Shown piece by piece: positions 35,001 through 46,845 of a stretch of 64,000 nucleotides of DNA. The DNA is taken from NCBI RefSeq assembly GCF_026151205.1, contig NC_087084.1, positions 536,812-600,811 of the forward strand, written 5' to 3'. The notes beneath the pieces were generated by a model. It ran no database searches. It was not told the DNA's origin and worked only from the letters and a program-made list of their open reading frames with translations. The first letter of the stretch is position 1; every line of letters starts with the position of its first letter. The DNA comes from Bolinopsis microptera (Eukaryota; Ctenophora; Tentaculata; Lobata; Bolinopsidae). Both the position numbers and the translations under genes were made by a program.

Positions 35001-36199
35001 TAACCTCGCAACTGGTAACCTCATTATATTTAGTTTTTATAGGGTAACCTCGCAACTGGTAACCTCATTATATTTAGTTTTTATAGGGTAACCTCGCAAC
35101 TGGTAACCTCATTATATTTAGTTTTTATAGGGTAACCTCGCAACTGGTAACCTCATTATATTTAGTTTTTATAGGGTAACCTCGCAACTGGTAACCTCAT
35201 TATATTTAGTTTTTATAGGGTAACCTCGCAACTGGTAACCTCATTATATTTAGTTTTTATAGGGTAACCTCGCAACTGGTAACCTCATTATATTTAGTTT
35301 TTATAGGGTAACCTCGCAACTGGTAACCTCATTATATTTAGTTTTTATAGGGTAACCTCGCAACTGGTAACCTCATTATATTTAGTTTTTATAGGGTAAC
35401 CTCGCAACTGGTAACCTCATTATATTTAGTTTCTATAGGGTAACCTCGCAACTGGTAACCTCATTATATTTAGTTTTTATAGGGTAACCTCGCAACTGGT
35501 AACCTCATTATATTTAGTTTTTATAGGGTAACCTCGCAACTGGTAACCTCATTATATTTAGTTTCTATAGGGTAACCTCGCAACTGGTAACCTCATTATA
35601 TTTAGTTTCTATAGGGTAACCTCGCAACTGGTAACCTCATTATATTTAGTTTCTATAGGGTAACCTCGCAACTGGTAACCTCATTATATTTAGTTTTTAT
35701 AGGGTAACCTCGCAACTGGTAACCTCATTATATTTAGTTTTTATAGGGTAACCTCGCAACTGGTAACCTCATTATATTTAGTTTCTATAGGGTAACCTCG
35801 CAACTGGTAACCTCATTATATTTAGTTTCTATAGGGTAACCTCGCAACTGGTAACCTCATTATATTTAGTTTTTATAGGGTAACCTCGCAACTGGTAACC
35901 TCATTATATTTAGTTTCTATAGGGTAACCTCGCAACTGGTAACCTCATTATATTTAGTTTCTATAGGGTAACCTCGCAACTGGTAACCTCATTATATTTA
36001 GTTTCTATAGGGTAACCTCGCAACTGGTAACCTCATTATATTTAGTTTCTATAGGGTAACCTCGCAACTGGTAACCTCATTATATTTAGTTTCTATAGGG
36101 TAACCTCGCAACTGGTAACCTCATTATATTTAGTTTTTATAGGGTAACCTCGCAACTGGTAACCTCATTATATTTAGTTTTTATAGGGTAACCTCGCAA
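29085..36199. repeat. 44-bp minisatellite, right part, about 160 copies
   Basis: The period is 44 bp. The units match the left part, with recurrent variants (tttttata/tttctata/tttttaca/tttataca). The last full unit ends near 36190-36199. Variants recur in blocks: cattttattt at 33615 and 34626, and the tttttacaggg/tttatacaggg pair near 33760-33815 and 34771-34825. This shows a tandem duplication of about 1.01 kb (23 units). Between 29100 and 31150 the units carry many one-base insertions and deletions, unlike the rest. Confidence 0.97.
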
Positions 36200-36887
36200 T
36201 ACCCGGTTATGTCATGTATTAGTTCTCTACTAGAGTGAACTTAAGTAGCTCTGGAGCTGATCACGTGTTATTTCTCTTGTTCCTCGTTGGAGGGTTGCAG
36301 CAATCCACAGCTTCTAATTGGAGGACTAAATCTAATATTCTCCTAATCCACAGTGCTAATACAGTACTAGTACCACTAGCTCACTATTGTAGTAATTAGG
36401 AACCTACAGTTGTTGTAGTGTTCGTGTAATAACTTGGTCTACGCACAGTACATTTCAGCAGTAATAGTAATCAGTTCAGTGTTGGGGTATTGTCAGAGAG
36501 TTTGTTTAGAATAGTAAGATTAAGGAGAGTTAACCACACAACTCTTAAATAACAAAACTATCATTATGCTATAAAGAACAGTAGCAACGTTGATATTACT
36601 ACTACTATTCAGCTGGGTTATTATCTTAATTATTAATATAATATTCTCTTGCCCCGACCTATTGATGATAGCTTTGGTGAGATCATGTCGTTAGAACCTG
36701 AAGAACCTGCAAAACTTGCAACTATTCCTGTGCTGTGGGACCAATTATTGTAGAATGAAGTACTGTTTGATAGATCTGTTTATTTGTTTATTTGACTCTT
36801 TCGTAAGATAAGAACAGTCAGAAGTATGTGAACAAGTTAGGAATAAAATTAAGAATAAAAGATACAAATTAATTGTTATAAGTTACT
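36200..36887. other. Unique intronic spacer of VPS13B
   Basis: AT-rich sequence between the 44-bp and 41-bp arrays. I see no exon that would keep phase between the exons at 38180 and 22586, which already join in phase 0. Confidence 0.5.
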
Positions 36888-38217
36888 CCTAATATTTACC
36901 TGAGAGAAGTGCTCAGTAAGAGTGAAGAGTTTCTATTTACCTGAGAGAAGTGCTCAGTAAGAGTGAAGAGTTTCTATTTACCTGAGAGAAGTGCTCAGTA
37001 AGAGTGAAGAGTTTCTATTTACCTGAGAGAAGTGCTCAGTAAGAGTGAAAAGTTTCTATTTACCTGGGAGAAGTGCTCAGTAAGAGTGAAGAGTTTCTAT
37101 TTACCTGGGAGAAGTGCTCAGTAAGAGTGAAGAGTTTCTATTTACCTGGGAGAAGTGCTCAGTAAGAGTGAAGAGTTTCTATTTACCTGAGAGAAGTGCT
37201 CAGTAAGAGTGAAGAGTTTCTATTTACCTGAGAGAAGTGCTCAGTAAGAGTGAAGAGTTTCTAATATTTACCTGAGAGAAGTGCTCAGTAAGAGTGAAAA
37301 GTTTCTATTTACCTGGGAGAAGTGCTCAGTAAGAGTGAAGAGTTTCTATTTACCTGGGAGAAGTGCTCAGTAAGAGTGAAGAGTTTCTATTTACCTGGGA
37401 GAAGTGCTCAGTAAGAGTGAAGAGTTTCTATTTACCTGAGAGAAGTGCTCAGTAAGAGTGAAGAGTTTCTATTTACCTGAGAGAAGTGCTCAGTAAGAGT
37501 GAAGAGTTTCTATTTACCTGGGAGAAGTGCTCAGTAAGAGTGAAGAGTTTCTATTTACCTGAGAGAAGTGCTCAGTAAGAGTGAAGAGTTTCTATTTACC
37601 TGAGAGAAGTGCTCAGTAAGAGTGAAGAGTTTCTAATATTTACCTGAGAGAAGTGCTCAGTAAGAGTGAAAAGTTTCTATTTACCTGGGAGAAGTGCTCA
37701 GTAAGAGTGAAGAGTTTCTATTTACCTGGGAGAAATGCTCAGTAAGAGTGAAGAGTTTCTATTTACCTGGGAGAAGTGCTCAGTAAGAGTGAAGAGTTTC
37801 TATTTACCTGAGAGAAGTGCTCAGTAAGAGTGAAGAGTTTCTATTTACCTGAGAGAAGTGCTCAGTAAGAGTGAAGAGTTTCTATTTACCTGAGAGAAGT
37901 GCTCAGTAAGAGTGAAGAGTTTCTATTTACCTGGGAGAAGTGCTCAGTAAGAGTGAAGAGTTTATATTTACCTGAGAGAAGTGCTCAGTAAGAGTGAAGA
38001 GTTTCTAATATTTACCTGAGAGAAGTGCTCAGTAAGAGTGAAGAGTTTCTATTTACCTGAGAGAAGTGCTCAGTAAGAGTGAAGAGTTTCTATTTACCTG
38101 AGAGAAGTGCTCAGTAAGAGTGAAGAGTTTCTATTTACCTGGGAGAAGTGCTCAGTAAGAGTGAAGAGTTTCTATTTACCTGAGAGAAGTGCTCAGTAAG
38201 AGTGAAGAGTTTCTTTA
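36888..38217 (-). repeat. 41-bp array: 5' splice site and 30 exon bases of VPS13B, about 32 copies
   Basis: The period is 41 bp. The minus-strand unit is CTCTTCACTCTTACTGAGC, ACTTCTCTCAG|GTAAATAG and aaa. The first copy forms the end and donor of the coding exon at 38180-38292. Each copy keeps a strong donor CAG|GTAAAT, a preceding pyrimidine-rich tract and a branchpoint-like CTTACTGAG. Every ninth unit has four extra bases (ctaatatttacc near 36889, 37262, 37635 and 38008), giving a 373-bp higher-order repeat. Confidence 0.97.
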
Positions 38218-38292
38218 CGCGGAACTGTTTGAACTTTAGAGGGATCTGATCCGCAGCCAGGAACAGCTTCACACTAGCGTGTACTCCTAGTT
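38180..38292 (-). CDS. VPS13B: VPS13B exon before VPS13_C; 3' end captured by the 41-bp array
   Basis: 113 bases (2 + 37 codons); acceptor ggttaatgtttcag, donor TTCTCTCAG|gtaaat. The peptide LGVHASVKLFLAADQIPLKF, KQFRVKKLFTLTEHFSQ runs without a break into VILAKYASDT of the next coding exon 15.6 kb downstream. A donor eight codons... earlier in the exon (CCGC|gtaaag) would drop part of this segment and also stay in phase, but it is weaker and gives a shorter match to the family pattern. Entry phase fits G of the exon ending at 40125. Confidence 0.85.
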
Positions 38293-38329
38293 CTGAAACA
38301 TTAACCAATCAGAGCACAGTATTCAAATG

Positions 38330-38475
38330 TGTAAAAAAGTGTATTTTACACTTTTTTACACTTTTAATTACACTTAACTAAATTATCTTCTAAAAATCTT
38401 CTTTTTTCCTATTATTTTCTAATCAGTCTTCACATAGTAAATTTGCGGTAAAACATACCTTTGGTGAGAAAAAAA
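38330..38475. repeat. Dispersed repeat (tttttacactttt ... aaaacatacctttggtg), copy 1
   Basis: Contains runs of ttttttacactttt, cttaactaaatta, ctattattttctaatcagtc, ttcaca and aaaacatacctttggtg. A close copy lies at about 52005-52160 in the same orientation. Both sit near copies of the CCAAT/E-box repeat, so they may belong to one larger element. Confidence 0.75.
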
Positions 38476-38479
38476 CCAC

Positions 38480-40120
38480 GTTATACGTACTAGCCTATCA
38501 GAATCATTTGTGTTCTTCAGAAAGCAAGCAGCTTAATAAGGCTGCGCCGTAATAACAATTTTACCGGCACTTCATAAATAAACCTCATCAGTGATACAGT
38601 GACTACTACTACTATAATAGATACAGTGGAGATGGTAGTCTAATAATACTACTATCCCCCTCAGTGAAAGCAGGATTAATGAACGAATAGTGTGACATTG
38701 GGTTCTCAACCATGGTTCTGGGTGCCAGGAATGAGGTTATTAAAGCGGCGAAAATGACCGATTTTGGACTATTTATGAGCTTTTTTGCCCATTTTCATGA
38801 GATAAAGAATCAGGAAAGCTGCTCTAGATGATTGAAATGGTTGATACACCCAAATATTCGTGATATATGTGATTTTAATGAGAAAAATATGATCTCAGGG
38901 CCCATTTTATACCAAAATTTGCCAAAACCACTCGCACTTGTCAAAGCTTCCTCATTTTAGACACATTTAATGATTAATATGGTATCTAACTTATGGTGGA
39001 TCTGATAGGAGTATGTCTTAGCTTCATTTTAAGCTATCAATGAGCATGCTGGTGTGTATGAAAGTACTTTAATCCTCCCGTCCATTGATATAGTCTGGGC
39101 CATGCGCGCGCGCGTGTTACAAGCATGAATTTTTTCCCTCAGTATCTATCTAAGCTTTTAAAGACATGATTTGAATGCTATCCTACTCAGCACATGAGTG
39201 CTACAGGATGGTGAAAGAATTTCCATGAAAAATCATTAAATGTGGAAGATATGAGGTCATCTCTATGCGCGCGCGCGCGCGTGTTACAAACACGATATCC
39301 TCAGTCCTTTCACATATAATGATATTTTGTTTAAAACTTAATCGATTCTGAACCAAAATTGCCAGAGGAAACAGATAGTGTAACTCAGAAAGACCACAAT
39401 ATAGTTTGTGAGATATCAAGGTTATACTCCAAAAATGTCACACCAGAAAACCCCTATTTTTGGTATATTTAACCTCATATCTCGAACGCGCAGTACTGGA
39501 TTGAGCTAAACTTGGTCAGGTTTTGTAGCCCTGACTATCCTCGATCATATGGAACAGGAATAAAACTGTTTGGATGATATATCTTTATTATATTAGGCAC
39601 TTAGTTATGAAAAGTCAGAATGTCATTAATACTGCTTTCACTGCCCTTTATAATCCCCCTGTTTTGTTGATTAATTTATTGAAGTTTTAATATCGGTGAT
39701 CCGAATCACAAGGATTTTATTCCTTGTGTGAGAATCACAGCTATACACTTGTTAAGTTTGTGTGGTACTTATCACAGACTTGTCAAAATACTATATATTA
39801 CCTCATCATATTAACCTAATCCCAGACTTATTGAAAGGAAAGGAATATCAAAAGTTATCTCGGCAACAAATCCAGTTGTCATGACAACATGACAAGTTGT
39901 CATGGCAACATGAGAAGTTGTCATGGCAATTTGCTATCAGCACTGGCATGCTCCAGTCTGATAAAGTTTATAATTTGTTATTGGTCCCAAATCAAATGTC
40001 ACTTTCACCACAAACCACTATATTATTATAATGGGATATCTCCCGTGTTTTGACATATATAAAATACATGTCACCCACCTAGTCACGTGTCGGCACTTGT
40101 CCTGTAATATTAATAATAAC
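38480..40120. other. VPS13B intron, mostly unique sequence
   Basis: No exon is needed: the exon ending at 40125 (phase 1) joins 38292 directly. The intron includes two (GC)n tracts (about 39100-39114 and 39266-39281) and, at 39868-39925, three X-box-like palindromes: gttgtcatgacaac and gttgtcatggcaac (twice). Confidence 0.55.
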
Positions 40121-40124
40121 TTAC

Positions 40125-41205
40125 CGATATCGATGTCTGAAATAGAGAACAGGTTCACTGCTAGCGGCTCGTAAAGTTCTGACATCAAGGAGAGCACGAG
40201 GGCAGGCATTAGCGAGGGAGAGGGAGCTGTACCTCTCTCTGTATTGCTGTGTTGTTCCAGTTCAGGGGTGGTCACGTGACTTGTGTTCAGGTCACGTGAT
40301 GCTACACGTGCAGTGTATTGTGAGAAAACATCTACCAGCTGATAGAGGAACAGGTCCTCTAAGTGCACGTGTATTTTACCCATGTGGAAGAGGAACTGGT
40401 GGACTGAGTTTTTAGCGTGGGTGTTATTGAAGGTGACAGTAGTTTTAAGGAAGGGTTCAGGACTGGCAATGGGGCCTACACGTACTGCTTTATCAGTAAA
40501 TAACACAACTAAGTAATCGTAAGTCTGATCACGCAGGGAGTTATCTATCTGGATATCATCTATGAGGAATGTAAGTGATTGGTGGGCTGTATCCTCACTA
40601 TCAGTTGTGGGAACTGTCGCGCTATCACTTGATTTGTCTACTGCACGTGCATGCGCGCTATCACGTGATTTGTCTGCTGCACGTGCATGCACGCAGTCAG
40701 GAGCGAGACTGCACGCCACGTTGCTGAGCCTGATCTGAGAAGCGAGAATGCTGTGCTCTGTGAAGAGGAACATATCCATCTGACTGACATTGAGGGAATA
40801 CGACCAGTCTGATGACGTCACGTTTGATGACGTCACGTCACGTGGGGAGCCCGCTCCGTCACGTGACCTCTTGGTAGTCCGTCTACTCTCCACCATGAAC
40901 TCTGACATGATACTCACTGTTACTAGGTTATCTTCGTTTCTCACGCAGATACCCACGTTATTGTCCTCGTCTATCTTTATTATTTCCAGCCTATCTGAAC
41001 CACAAGATGACAAGTCGTGTGACTCTTCTAAATCATCTGATTGGTCACGTGTAGTGTGTGTAGTGTCACGTGTAGAGTGTGTAGTGTGTGAAGTGTCACG
41101 TGACCGAGGGTCCAGCTCTATTTTATGTGAGTTTATCAGGGCCTCCTGGGAACGCCTGTAGAACGCGAATGAGAGTTGAGGGATGAAGTCGTTTTCGTTG
41201 ATGTC
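40125..41205 (-). CDS. VPS13B: VPS13B large exon: conserved region between SHR-BD and VPS13_C
   Basis: 1081 bases (360 codons + 1); acceptor atataacttcag, donor ATATCG|gtaagt. It covers residues 172-531 of the rebuilt fragment. Recognisable parts are RLEIIKIDEDNNVGICVRNE near the start, LTFLIDDIQIDNSLRDQTYD (the family's 'xQIDNQL' strand), and HVHLEDLFLYQLVDVF with VNLFSISDIDI near the end. Two Ser/Thr/Asp-rich insertions break the conserved parts. One is a THTT/HSTRDT repeat near 41040-41100; the other is a duplicated HARA-DKS-RDSA repeat near 40600-40690. Both are encoded by CACGTG-rich simple sequence. Expected role: part of the groove and adaptor-binding region of the lipid-transfer rod. 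Confidence 0.88.
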
Positions 41206-41232
41206 CTGAAGTTATATTATAGTATTATAGAG

Positions 41233-41665
41233 ACATTTTAAAGCAGGGGCGTAACACTGGGTTAAAGCAGTGGTGTAACAATGGGTTAAAGCAGTGGTGT
41301 AACACTGGGTTAGAGCAGTGGCGTAACACTGGGTTAAAGCAGTGGCGTAACACTGGGTTAAAGCAGTGGCGTAACACTGGGTTAAAGCAGTGGCGTAACA
41401 CTGGGTTAAAGCAGTGGCGTAACACTGGGTTAAAGCAGTGGCGTAACACTGGGTTAAAGCAGGGGCGTAACACTGGGTTAAAGCAGTGGCGTAACACTGG
41501 GTTAAAGCAGTGGCGTAACACTGGGTTAAAGCAGTGGCGTAACACTGGGTTAAAGCAGTGGCGTAACACTGTGTTAAAGCAGTGGCGTAACACTGTGTTA
41601 AAGTGCAGTGGCGTAACACTGGGTTAAAGCAGTGGCGTAACACTGGGTTAAAGCAGTGGCGTAAC
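41233..41665. repeat. 24-bp minisatellite, about 18 copies
   Basis: Units agcagtggcgtaacactggg + ttaa, period 24 bp, starting about 28 bases upstream of the acceptor of the exon at 41205. The open minus-strand frames arise because the period is a multiple of three. Confidence 0.97.
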
Positions 41666-42480
41666 GAAGGGCCCCGCTGACCCCGCTGTGCGAGGGGGCA
41701 GTATTAGAGGGGGGGGGGGGGGGGGGGGGGAGGGGGGCAAAATCGTCGTTTGAATGTGGGACAATTTTGAAAAACTTAACTGAGGTTTTGCTCTAGAAAC
41801 ACACTTTTATAGAGATTTTGCCGGCGTATCCTCTAAAATTACCTAACCTGCCAACTGGGTTAATGTAGTGGTGTAGCACTTAAAGGTTAAAGGTCGCAAG
41901 CTTGTCAGCAATTTATTCGCAAAAGCTGCTGGCATTTAAAATCGCATTATTTTAATCGTTCTTCAAACTGTGTTTCAAAATAACCTCTATTGCCTAATTG
42001 CTTCTAGGCCTTTTGTACGAGCAAAATCCTCGAATGAATTTTCCTACTGCTATCCAGTATCCTTACTCATCCTGCAGGCACATTTGACACTAAATGTTTT
42101 GTCACTTTAATGTAACTAGCAGGAACCCGTATAACCATAAAATGGTTTCAAGACTCAAGAGACTAAAATAATCATTACCTATTTAATTCGCGTTTTTGAC
42201 ACCACTTTGGGGTCCAAATTTTGGACTATAAAACTCCTATTTCTTGGCCTATTTTTTATTTTTTTCATGCTGATTTGGAGGCCATTAAAGCATTTGACCC
42301 AGTCAAAAAAGTTTCAGTTGTATGTCCATTACGGCTTTTGCAGAAAGTCGCGCTAAAGTTTATGGTAAAAAGTTCTGGTAAGAGTAGTATACATTACATA
42401 ACATTAGATTAGTATAATACTATAATAGTATAAGCTCCTCATTTCTATGGAGCTCTCTGACCAACTGACTGATATCTCAT
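41666..42480. other. VPS13B intron, unique part with a poly(G) tract
   Basis: G-tract at about 41710-41741, otherwise unique AT-rich sequence. No exon seen; the flanking exons (46658 and 41205) join in phase 0. Confidence 0.5.
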
Positions 42481-42481
42481 G

Positions 42482-45400
42482 CCCTCTGTGAGAGCTACTT
42501 CCAGCAGCGCTCTGTGAGAGCTACTCCCAGCAGCGCTCTGTGAGAGCTACTCCCAGCAGCGCTCTGTGAGAGCTACTTCCAGCAGTGCTCTGTGAGAGCT
42601 ACTTCCAGCAGCGCTCTGTGAGAGCTACTTCCAGCAGCCCTCTGAGAGAGCTACTTCCAGCAGCGCTCTGTGAGAGCTACTTCCAGCAGCGCTCTGTGAG
42701 AGCTACTTCCAGCAGCGCTCTGTGAGAGCTACTTCCAGCAGCGCTCTGTGAGAGCTACTTCCAGCAGCGCTCTGTGAGAGCTACTTCCAGCAGCGCTCTG
42801 TGAGAGCTACTCCCAGCAGCGCTCTGTGAGAGCTACTTCCAGCAGCGCTCTGTGAGAGCTACTTCCAGCAGCGCTCTGTGAGAGCTACTTCCAGCAGCGC
42901 TCTGTGAGAGCTACTTCCAGCAGCGCTCTGTGAGAGCTACTTCCAGCAGCGCTCTGTGAGAGCTACTTCCAGCAGCGCTCTGTGAGAGCTACTTCCAGCA
43001 GCGCTCTGTGAGAGCTACTTCCAGCAGCGCTCTGTGAGAGCTACTTCCAGCAGCGCTCTGTGAGAGCTACTCCAGCAGCGCTCTGTGAGAGCTACTTCCA
43101 GCAGCGCTCTGTGAGAGCTACTTCCAGCAGCGCTCTGTGAGAGCTACTTCCAGCAGCGCTCTGTGAGAGCTACTTCCAGCAGCGCTCTGTGAGAGCTACT
43201 TCCAGCAGCGCTCTGTGAGAGCTACTTCCAGCAGCGCTCTGTGAGAGCTACTTCCAGCAGCGCTCTGTGAGAGCTACTTCCAGCAGCGCTCTGTGAGAGC
43301 TACTTCCAGCAGCGCTCTGTGAGAGCTACTTCCAGCAGCGCTCTGTGAGAGCTACTTCCAGCAGCGCTCTGTGAGAGCTACTTCCAGCAGCGCTCTGTGA
43401 GAGCTACTTCCAGCAGCGCTCTGTGAGAGCTACTTCCAGCAGCGCTCTGTGAGAGCTACTTCCAGCAGCGCTCTGTGAGAGCTACTTCCAGCAGCGCTCT
43501 GTGAGAGCTACTTCCAGCAGCGCTCTGTGAGAGCTACTTCCAGCAGCGCTCTGTGAGAGCTACTTCCAGCAGCGCTCTGTGAGAGCTACTTCCAGCAGCG
43601 CTCTGTGAGAGCTACTTCCAGCAGCGCTCTGTGAGAGCTACTTCCAGCAGCGCTCTGTGAGAGCTACTTCCAGCAGCGCTCTGTGAGAGCTACTTCCAGC
43701 AGCGCTCTGTGAGAGCTACTTCCAGCAGCGCTCTGTGAGAGCTACTTCCAGCAGCGCTCTGTGAGAGCTACTTCCAGCAGCGCTCTGTGAGAGCTACTTC
43801 CAGCAGCGCTCTGTGAGAGCTACTTCCAGCAGCGCTCTGTGAGAGCTACTTCCAGCAGCGCTCTGTGAGAGCTACTTCCAGCAGCGCTCTGTGAGAGCTA
43901 CTTCCAGCAGCGCTCTGTGAGAGCTACTTCCAGCAGCGCTCTGTGAGAGCTACTTCCAGCAGCGCTCTGTGAGAGCTACTTCCAGCAGCGCTCTGTGAGA
44001 GCTACTTCCAGCAGCGCTCTGTGAGAGCTACTTCCAGCAGCGCTCTGTGAGAGCTACTTCCAGCAGCGCTCTGTGAGAGCTACTTCCAGCAGCGCTCTGT
44101 GAGAGCTACTTCCAGCAGCGCTCTGTGAGAGCTACTTCCAGCAGCGCTCTGTGAGAGCTACTTCCAGCAGCGCTCTGTGAGAGCTACTTCCAGCAGCGCT
44201 CTGTGAGAGCTACTTCCAGCAGCGCTCTGTGAGAGCTACTTCCAGCAGCGCTCTGTGAGAGCTACTTCCAGCAGCGCTCTGTGAGAGCTACTTCCAGCAG
44301 CGCTCTGTGAGAGCTACTTCCAGCAGCGCTCTGTGAGAGCTACTTCCAGCAGCGCTCTGTGAGAGCTACTTCCAGCAGCGCTCTGTGAGAGCTACTTCCA
44401 GCAGCGCTCTGTGAGAGCTACTTCCAGCAGCGCTCTGTGAGAGCTACTTCCAGCAGCGCTCTGTGAGAGCTACTTCCAGCAGCGCTCTGTGAGAGCTACT
44501 TCCAGCAGCGCTCTGTGAGAGCTACTTCCAGCAGCGCTCTGTGAGAGCTACTTCCAGCAGCGCTCTGTGAGAGCTACTTCCAGCAGCGCTCTGTGAGAGC
44601 TACTTCCAGCAGCGCTCTGTGAGAGCTACTTCCAGCAGCGCTCTGTGAGAGCTACTTCCAGCAGCGCTCTGTGAGAGCTACTTCCAGCAGCGCTCTGTGA
44701 GAGCTACTTCCAGCAGCGCTCTGTGAGAGCTACTTCCAGCAGCGCTCTGTGAGAGCTACTTCCAGCAGCGCTCTGTGAGAGCTACTTCCAGCAGCGCTCT
44801 GTGAGAGCTACTTCCAGCAGCGCTCTGTGAGAGCTACTTCCAGCAGCGCTCTGTGAGAGCTACTTCCAGCAGCGCTCTGTGAGAGCTACTTCCAGCAGCG
44901 CTCTGTGAGAGCTACTTCCAGCAGCGCTCTGTGAGAGCTACTTCCAGCAGCGCTCTGTGAGAGCTACTCCCAGCAGCGCTCTGTGAGAGCTACTTCCAGC
45001 AGCGCTCTGTGAGAGCTACTTCCAGCAGCGCTCTGTGAGAGCTACTTCCAGCAGCGCTCTGTGAGAGCTACTTCCAGCAGCGCTCTGTGAGAGCTACTTC
45101 CAGCAGCGCTCTGTGGGAGCTACTTCCAGCAGCGCTCTGTGAGAGCTACTTCCAGCAGCGCTCTGTGAGAGCTACTTCCAGCAGCGCTCTGTGAGAGCTA
45201 CTTCCAGCAGCGCTCTGTGAGAGCTACTTCCAGCAGCGCTCTGTGAGAGCTACTTCCAGCAGCGCTCTGTGAGAGCTACTTCCAGCAGCGCTCTGTGAGA
45301 GCTACTTCCAGCAGCGCTCTGTGGGAGCTACTTCCAGCAGCGCTCTGTGAGAGCTACTCCCAGCAGCGCTCTGTGAGAGCTACTTCCAGCAGCGCTCTGT

Positions 45401-46386
45401 GAGAGCTACTTCCAGCAGCGCTCTGTGAGAGCTACTTCCAGCAGCGCTCTGTGAGAGCTACTTCCAGCAGCGCTCTGTGAGAGCTACTTCCAGCAGCGCT
45501 CTGTGAGAGCTACTTCCAGCAGCGCTCTGTGAGAGCTACTTCCAGCAGCGCTCTGTGAGAGCTACTTCCAGCAGCGCTCTGTGAGAGCTACTTCCAGCAG
45601 CGCTCTGTGAGAGCTACTTCCAGCAGCGCTCTGTGAGAGCTACTTCCAGCAGCGCTCTGTGAGAGCTACTTCCAGCAGCGCTCTGTGAGAGCTACTTCCA
45701 GCAGCGCTCTGTGAGAGCTACTTCCAGCAGCGCTCTGTGAGAGCTACTTCCAGCAGCGCTCTGTGAGAGCTACTTCCAGCAGTGCTCTGTGAGAGCTACT
45801 TCCAGCAGTGCTCTGTGAGAGCTACTTCCAGCAGCGCTCTGTGAGAGCTACTTCCAGCAGCGCTCTGTGAGAGCTACTTCCAGCAGCGCTCTGTGGGAGC
45901 TACTTCCAGCAGCGCTCTGTGAGAGCTACTTCCAGCAGCGCTCTGTGAGAGCTACTTCCAGCAGCGCTCTGTGAGAGCTACTTCCAGCAGCGCTCTGTGA
46001 GAGCTACTTCCAGCAGCGCTCTGTGAGAGCTACTTCCAGCAGCCCTCTGTGAGAGCTACTTCCAGCAGCGCTCTGTGAGAGCTACTTCCAGCAGCCCTCT
46101 GTGAGAGCTACTTCCAGCAGCGCTCTGTGAGAGCTACTTCCAGCAGTGCTCTGTGAGAGCTACTTCCAGCAGCACTCTGTGAGAGCTACTTCCAGCAGCC
46201 CTCTGTGAGAGCTACTTCCAGCAGCGCTCTGTGAGAGCTACTTCCAGCAGCGCTCTGTGAGAGCTACTTCCAGCAGCGCTCTGTGAGAGCTACTTCCAGC
46301 AGCGCTCTGTGAGAGCTACTTCCAGCAGCGCTCTGTGAGAGCTACTTCCAGCAGCGCTCTGTGAGAGCTACTTCCAGCAGCGCTCT
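42482..46386. repeat. 26-bp minisatellite, about 150 copies
   Basis: Unit gctctgtgagagctacttcc + agcagc, period 26 bp, with very few variants (cttcc/ctccc, gcgct/gtgct/gccct, gtgaga/gtggga) concentrated at both ends and the core nearly uniform. It fills the VPS13B intron between 46658 and 41205. On the minus strand each unit contains an acceptor-like tagctctcacag but no AG|GT. Confidence 0.98.
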
Positions 46387-46449
46387 TCACGCAGGCATGC
46401 GATATAAATTCTGCTTTCTAGTCACATTTGGCTCAAATTGTGATAATAA

Positions 46450-46654
46450 CAGTTAATGGTTAATTAGTTAATTAATTAGTTAATTAATAAGCTAATTAAT
46501 AAGCTAATTAATAAGATTATTAATAAGCTAATTAATAAACTAATTAATAAGCTAATTAATAAGCTAATTAATAAGCTAATTAATAAGATTATTAATAAGC
46601 TAATTAATAAACTAATTAATAAGCTAATTAATAAGCTAATTAATAAGCTAATTA
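46450..46654. repeat. 12-bp AT-rich array next to a VPS13B donor
   Basis: Units taattaataagc with variants taataagattat and taataaac. It ends a few bases from the donor of the exon at 46658-46825 (ATCCAG|gtataattag). Confidence 0.92.
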
Positions 46655-46657
46655 TAC

Positions 46658-46825
46658 CTGGATAAATAGTTTATCAGTTGTAGAGTAAGGGTCGAAGTAG
46701 CAGGATCTGAAAGGTTTGAGGAGAAGAGTCTTATGACCGTCCACTACGACACTGGTGGGAGTTAGGGTGGGGGGCAGTCTCTCACTCACTAGAAACTCAA
46801 ACTCACTGTTATTCGTCAAGTAGAT
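46658..46825 (-). CDS. VPS13B: VPS13B exon: SHR-BD-like region, part 2
   Basis: 168 bases (56 codons, phase 0 at both ends); acceptor ttatacacccctgcag, donor ATCCAG|gtataa. The peptide IYLTNNSEFEFLVSERLPPT ... GHKTLLLKPFRSCYFDPYST ... KLFIQ is strand-rich with short loops, as in the beta-propeller-like VAB/SHR-BD region. The (GTTT)n tract of the preceding intron supplies part of the pyrimidine stretch. Confidence 0.83.
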
Positions 46826-46845
46826 CTGCAGGGGTGTATAAGGTT

